Shown here: positions 60,147 through 64,000 of the stretch, one piece after another
How positions within the stretch are numbered: position 1 is the stretch's first letter
How the letters are laid out: each line of letters opens with the position of its first letter
From: Boseongicola sp. H5
Lineage (GTDB): Bacteria; Pseudomonadota; Alphaproteobacteria; Rhodobacterales; Rhodobacteraceae
Direction: 5' to 3'
Length of the DNA: 64,000 bases
Assembly: GCA_020622165.1 (NCBI GenBank)
Contig: JACNMN010000004.1
Location: 248,001-312,000, forward strand
The notes under the pieces: generated by a model
What the model was told of the DNA's origin: nothing
Seen by the model: the letters and a program-made list of their open reading frames with translations, nothing else
Databases searched by the model: none
Position numbers and translations under genes: made by a program

Positions 60147-61263
60147 TTTCCCGGCCGAGGAGTTTCAGGCGCGCACCGAAGCGGTGCAGCGCGCGATGCA
60201 CGCACAGTCCATCGACGCCCTTTTGGTCTGCACCGAGGCGGAGATGCGCTACTTCACCGGCTTCCGCACGCCGTTCTGGCAAAGCCCGACACGGGCCTGG
60301 TTTCTGATCGTGCCCGCGCGCGGTGCGCCGATCGCGGTGATCCCGGGCATCGGCGCCGACCTGATGGCAACCACATGGGTCACCGATATCCGCAGTTTCC
60401 CTGCACCGAGCGGCGGCGACGAGGGGCTGACATTGCTGGCCCGCGCCCTGTCCCCGTTTCAGACCATTGCCCTGCCGATGGGCGAGGAGGCCGCGCTGCG
60501 GATGCCGCTGGCGGAGTTCGACCGGCTGCGCGCCGGGCTCTCGGCCAGTTGGGTCGACGGGACGCCCCTGATCAAGGCGCTTCGGATGGTGAAATCCGCC
60601 GCCGAGATCGCGGTGATCCGCGAGATCTGCGCCATCGGCAGCCGGGCCTTTGCCCGCGCGCCGGATCTTTTTCACGCAGGCCAGCCGCTGGAGGACGTGT
60701 TCCGCCGCTTTCGCATCGCGCTGCTGGAAGCCGGGGCCGAGGATGTGCCCTATCTGGTCGGGGGCGCGGGCCCGGGCGGCTACCGCGATGTGATCTCCCC
60801 GCCGTCCGACAGGCCGTTGCAGCCGGGCGACGTGCTTATGCTGGATACCGGTGCCACCCGGGCCGGGTATTTCTGCGATTTCGACCGGAACTGGGCCATC
60901 GGGCGGGCAAGCGCCGCGGCGCGGCAGGGCCATGCGGCCCTGTGGCAGGCGGTGGAACGCGGCCTGGCCGCCGCGCGGCCGGGCATCACCTGCGCCGGGC
61001 TCTTTGCCGCGATGGCCGACGGGCTGGGCGACGGCGCGGATATCGGGCGCATGGGGCATGGGCTGGGAATGCAGTTGACGGAATGGCCTTCCGTCGCGGC
61101 GCATGACCAGACGGTGCTTTGTGCGGGCATGGTGCTGACGCTGGAGCCGAGTCTGCCGCTGCCCGGCGGCCGGATGATGGTGCATGAGGAAAACATCCTG
61201 ATCACCGAAGCGGGTCCCGAGCTTCTGTCCGAGCGGACACCGCCGGACTTGCCGGTTATCTGA
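60139..61263 (+). CDS. M24-family metallopeptidase (creatinase/prolidase-like)
   Basis: 374 residues. N-terminal creatinase domain (AEMRYFTGFRTPFW), then the pita-bread catalytic domain with metal ligands in LMLDTGATRAGYFCDFDR (Asp, Asp), the His in GRMGHGLGM and Glu in LTLEPSLPL and MVHEENILI. M24 family members in such clusters hydrolyse amides such as ectoine (DoeA/EutD) or peptides. Starts within the end of the ammonia-lyase gene (8-bp overlap), so they share an operon. The neighbouring racemase-like gene makes an ectoine-type or diamino-acid catabolic cluster plausible; no dedicated transporter is in view. Confidence 0.85.
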   Translation: MPDFPAEEFQARTEAVQRAMHAQSIDALLVCTEAEMRYFTGFRTPFWQSPTRAWFLIVPARGAPIAVIPGIGADLMATTWVTDIRSFPAPSGGDEGLTLLARALSPFQTIALPMGEEAALRMPLAEFDRLRAGLSASWVDGTPLIKALRMVKSAAEIAVIREICAIGSRAFARAPDLFHAGQPLEDVFRRFRIALLEAGAEDVPYLVGGAGPGGYRDVISPPSDRPLQPGDVLMLDTGATRAGYFCDFDRNWAIGRASAAARQGHAALWQAVERGLAAARPGITCAGLFAAMADGLGDGADIGRMGHGLGMQLTEWPSVAAHDQTVLCAGMVLTLEPSLPLPGGRMMVHEENILITEAGPELLSERTPPDLPVI

Positions 61264-61275
61264 AGGGGGCGGCCG

Positions 61276-62049
61276 ATGCCAGTTGCCTGCGAATTTGACG
61301 ACGGTGCCGGTGCGGCGGCACGGCTTGGCCTTATCGTGCTTTCCGCCGACGAGACGCTGGAGCACGAGGCGCGCACGACGCTCCGCGACCCGGAGATCAA
61401 CCTGTTTCATGCGCGCATTCCGTCCCACCCCGAGGTCACGCCTGAAACGCTGCGCCTGATGGAGGCCGCGCTGCCGGACACCGCGGCGCTTTTGCCGGCG
61501 GGGTTGGACGTGATCGGTTATGCCTGCACCTCGGGGGCGACGGTCATCGGGCCGGAAACGGTGGCCGCGCTGATCGGGCGGCACCATCCCCGCGCCGCGG
61601 TGACCGACCCGCTGAGCGCTGTTCTCTCGGCGCTGGACTTTCTGGGTGCGCGCCGGATCGCGATGGTCACGCCCTATGTGCCGGAGGTGACGGCCCCGAT
61701 CCGGGCGGCCCTTGCCCGGTCCGGCATCGATGTGCTGGCCGATGTCTCGTTCGCCTGCAAGGAGGAACGGACCGTCGCCCGGATCACCGAAGCCTCGACC
61801 CTTGCCGCGATTGCGGAGGCGGGAGGTGCCGTGGGGCCGGATGCGGTGTTTGTCAGCTGCACAAACCTGCGCAGCTTCGGCATTCTCGATCGGGCTGAGG
61901 CGATGCTGGATATCCCCGTCATCTCCTCCAACCAGGCGATGATCTGGCACATGCTGCGGCTGGCGGGCGTCGATCCGGCCGGGCGTGGCCCCGGCCGATT
62001 GTTCCGTGTGTCAGGTCCAGTCCAGAACCACCTTGCCGCTGGTCCCTGA
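61276..62049 (+). CDS. Asp/Glu racemase / maleate isomerase-like protein (EutA-like)
   Basis: 257 residues. Two catalytic-type cysteines lie in symmetry-related positions: [12 protein letters not shown] and [11 protein letters not shown], the arrangement in maleate isomerase, arylmalonate decarboxylase and the EutA protein of ectoine utilisation. The reaction is uncertain. GGGGG precedes the ATG. It is the third gene of the ammonia-lyase / M24 / racemase-like operon and overlaps the convergent tdh gene by 39 bp. Confidence 0.8.
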   Translation: MPVACEFDDGAGAAARLGLIVLSADETLEHEARTTLRDPEINLFHARIPSHPEVTPETLRLMEAALPDTAALLPAGLDVIGYACTSGATVIGPETVAALIGRHHPRAAVTDPLSAVLSALDFLGARRIAMVTPYVPEVTAPIRAALARSGIDVLADVSFACKEERTVARITEASTLAAIAEAGGAVGPDAVFVSCTNLRSFGILDRAEAMLDIPVISSNQAMIWHMLRLAGVDPAGRGPGRLFRVSGPVQNHLAAGP

Positions 62050-63048
62050 CAACATCGCGGCGAACCCCTCGCGATACTCCGAAGCGCTGAACCGGTGCGT
62101 GATCACCCGGCGCACGTCCAGCCCGTTTTCCAGCATCGCGATCATCTTGTACCAGGTTTCGAAGATCTCCCGCCCGTAGACGCCCTTGATCGTGATCGCC
62201 TTGAAGACGATCCGGCTCCAGTCGACCGGCGATTTGCCCGGCGGGATGCCCAGAAGCGCGATGCGCCCGCCCATCACCATCGTTTCGACCATCTGGTCCA
62301 GCGCCGCCTGATTGCCGGACATCTCCAGCCCCACATCGAACCCCTGTTTCATCCCCAGTTCGGGGAAGACCGAGGCCAGATCCTCGGTCGTCACATTGAC
62401 CGGCCGGACATCGGCGACCTGCCCGGCCAGATCGAGCCGGGCCTGGTTCACATCGGTGATCACCACGTGGCGGGCGCCCGCGTGGCGCGCCACGGCGGCG
62501 GCCATGATCCCGATCGGCCCCGCGCCGGTGACCAGCACGTCCTCACCCAGCAGATCGAAGCTCAGCGCCGTGTGGACCGCATTGCCCAACGGGTCCAGGA
62601 TCGCGCCGATCTCGTCATCGATCGCATCGGGCAGGGGCACCACGTTGAACGCGGGCAGCGCAAGATATTCGGCAAAGGCGCCCTGTTCATTCACCCCGAT
62701 CCCGCGGGTTTCGGGGTCCAGGTGGAATTTGCCCGCCCGCGACTGCCGCGAGGTCTTGCCGATCAGATGCCCCTCGCCCGAGCAGCGCTGCCCAAGCGAA
62801 AGGCCTTCGACATGCCGCCCCAGCTCGACGATCCGGCCCGCGAATTCATGGCCGGTCACAAGCGGCGTCGGCACGGTTCTGGCGGCCCAGTCATCCCAGT
62901 TCCAGATATGGATGTCGGTGCCGCAGATGCCGGTCTTGTTGATCCGGATCAGCACTTCGTCGGGGCCGATTTCGGGCACCGGGGCATTTCGCATCTCCAG
63001 CCCCTGAACCGGGCCGGTCTTCACCAGCGCGCGCATGTCGTTTTTCAT
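62011..63048 (-). CDS. tdh: L-threonine 3-dehydrogenase
   Basis: 345 residues. Zinc-dependent medium-chain dehydrogenase. Catalytic zinc ligands appear in [16 protein letters not shown] (Cys) and GHEFAG (His). The usual structural-zinc region is present in the family layout [16 protein letters not shown]. The NAD site is [20 protein letters not shown]. It oxidises threonine to 2-amino-3-ketobutyrate, which Kbl (63653 onward) cleaves to glycine and acetyl-CoA. Start at 63048 overlaps the stop of the intervening methyltransferase gene. Confidence 0.95.
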   Translation of the reverse strand: MKNDMRALVKTGPVQGLEMRNAPVPEIGPDEVLIRINKTGICGTDIHIWNWDDWAARTVPTPLVTGHEFAGRIVELGRHVEGLSLGQRCSGEGHLIGKTSRQSRAGKFHLDPETRGIGVNEQGAFAEYLALPAFNVVPLPDAIDDEIGAILDPLGNAVHTALSFDLLGEDVLVTGAGPIGIMAAAVARHAGARHVVITDVNQARLDLAGQVADVRPVNVTTEDLASVFPELGMKQGFDVGLEMSGNQAALDQMVETMVMGGRIALLGIPPGKSPVDWSRIVFKAITIKGVYGREIFETWYKMIAMLENGLDVRRVITHRFSASEYREGFAAMLSGTSGKVVLDWT

Positions 63049-63656
63049 GAGATTGCCCCTTTGGTGAGCACAAGCCAGGTCCAGGTCACACCGGCGGCCC
63101 TGTTGGCGGGCTGCTGCGACGCGGTGTCGATCCTGTCGCACAGATCGAGGCCCTGCGACCGCGCCAGGGCGATCTGGTCTTCCGGATCGCAGGCCGCAAC
63201 CGGCCGGGCCGGGTGGGACGGCCCATGCCGCAAGGACAGGATCAACCGGCCGTCGGGGTGCAGGAGGCCGAACAGCCGGCGAAAGGCCCGCGGCCGGTCC
63301 GCCGGGTCGAGATGCTGCCAGACCCCGGTCGAGGTGATCAGATCGAACGGGCCATCCACGCCGTCCAGAGCGGGCAGGCGGCCGGGGCGGATCGTGATCT
63401 GGGACCCGCAGGCTGCCATGTGAGCGCGGAACCGCGCCGCCGGCTCCACGGCGGTCACGTCATGGCCCTTGGCGGCGAACCACAGGGCGCCATGTCCCGG
63501 CCCGGCCCCCACATCCAGAACGCGGATCGGGCCAGTGGGCAGATGGCGTGCGACCGGCGCGAAAAGGGTATCCTGGCACAGGTCGCCGTAACGGGCGATC
63601 AGCTCGTCGGCCGCGGCGTCATACCCCGCGATGGCCCGGTCGCTGAGCGTGGTCAT
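63045..63656 (-). CDS. Class I SAM-dependent methyltransferase
   Basis: 203 residues. SAM-binding motif I reads [19 protein letters not shown], with VTAVEPAA (motif II region) and [13 protein letters not shown] (motif IV). Substrate unknown. It lies inside the kbl-tdh operon with 4-bp overlaps on both sides (ATGA), an arrangement not expected for the core threonine pathway. Confidence 0.9.
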   Translation of the reverse strand: MTTLSDRAIAGYDAAADELIARYGDLCQDTLFAPVARHLPTGPIRVLDVGAGPGHGALWFAAKGHDVTAVEPAARFRAHMAACGSQITIRPGRLPALDGVDGPFDLITSTGVWQHLDPADRPRAFRRLFGLLHPDGRLILSLRHGPSHPARPVAACDPEDQIALARSQGLDLCDRIDTASQQPANRAAGVTWTWLVLTKGAIS

Positions 63657-64000
63657 CCGATCGCCCCGAGCCTGCGGCCCGCCTCTGCGAAGGCCTGCAA
63701 GCCGCGGTCGAGATCGTCGCGCGTCAGGGCCGCGTTCATCTGCGTCCTGATCCGCGCCTTGCCCTTCGGGACGACGGGAAAGAAAAACCCCGCGACGTAG
63801 ACGCCACGCTCGGACAGCGCCCGCGCCATTTCCTGCGCCAGCCGCGCATCGCCCAGCATCACTGGGATGATCGGATGCTCGCCGGGCAGCAGATCGAACC
63901 CCAGATCGGTCAGCCCGGCCCGCCAGAAGGCGGCGTTGTCAGACAGCGCCTTCCGCAATCCGTCGCCGTTTTCGACCAGCCTGAGCGCCGCGATACCGGC
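63653..64000 (-). CDS. kbl: 2-amino-3-ketobutyrate CoA ligase, C-terminal part
   Basis: Reads off the right edge of the window; 115 codons visible. The segment ALSDNAAFWRAGLTDLGFDL, then HPIIPVMLGDARLAQEMARAL and GFFFPVVPKGKARIRTQMNA, matches the C-terminal domain of Kbl, a PLP enzyme of the alpha-oxoamine synthase family. With tdh downstream it forms the two-step threonine-to-glycine pathway. The PLP lysine lies outside the window. Confidence 0.93.
   Translation of the reverse strand, partial: AGIAALRLVENGDGLRKALSDNAAFWRAGLTDLGFDLLPGEHPIIPVMLGDARLAQEMARALSERGVYVAGFFFPVVPKGKARIRTQMNAALTRDDLDRGLQAFAEAGRRLGAIG

Overview
The window is GC-rich alphaproteobacterial chromosome. Gene content (PNPase with the N-terminus [14 protein letters not shown], a scattered leuB/leuC/leuD locus, hmgA, kbl-tdh, HupE-type and EamA transporters) points to the Rhodobacteraceae. 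This is judged from protein sequence alone. No 16S gene is present to confirm it.

Layout. 1-2.6 kb: two RTX-repeat proteins on the minus strand, the first cut by the window edge. 3.0-6.5 kb: rpsO, pnp and an L,D-transpeptidase. 6.6-21.4 kb: a 14.7-kb mobile element inserted in the 3' end of tRNA-Pro(CGG), bounded by a 50-bp perfect direct repeat. 21.5-33.3 kb: leuB, leuD and leuC, all minus strand but separated by an EamA transporter, a LysR/oxidoreductase pair, a nuclease-like protein, a membrane protein, a DUF4198/HupE pair, an MFS transporter and a decayed gene fragment. 33.6-47.5 kb: dense housekeeping genes (MscS channel, flavin reductase, split MnmC activities, lytic transglycosylase, dapA, trmO, smpB, sulfurtransferase, aminotransferase, preQ precursor transporter, arfB, ldh). 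47.9-49.1 kb: an AT-richer Fic gene with palindromic operators. 49.1-56.3 kb: NAD salvage (pncB, pncA), trhO, peroxiredoxin, aldehyde dehydrogenase, enoyl-CoA hydratase. 56.4-64 kb: an RluA-type synthase, two small membrane proteins, hmgA, a frameshifted diaminopropionate ammonia-lyase followed by an M24 peptidase and an Asp/Glu racemase-like protein, then kbl-methyltransferase-tdh.

The mobile element is the most interesting region and resembles a phage satellite (PICI-like island). It has a tyrosine integrase beside the reconstituted tRNA and an AlpA/excisionase-like gene behind a promoter with an embedded inverted repeat. It has a tight operon of small genes including a terminase-small-subunit-like protein with no large terminase or capsid genes. 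It also has a 1090-residue primase-helicase-like protein followed directly by a likely replication origin: eight exact copies of a 10-bp iteron, inverted around an AT-rich core with a consensus DnaA box. Its right part carries a probable anti-phage cassette (SIR2-domain protein, two tiny proteins, and an HNH nuclease with a possible modified-base reader domain), plus a serine recombinase and a 20-codon hydrophobic microprotein candidate. Satellite identity is inferred from domain architecture and was not tested by searches.

Other notable points are a short autonomous transcript near 45.8 kb with a perfect Shine-Dalgarno and a matching anti-SD, the frameshift in the ammonia-lyase gene, and a nuclease-family protein that lacks expected catalytic residues.
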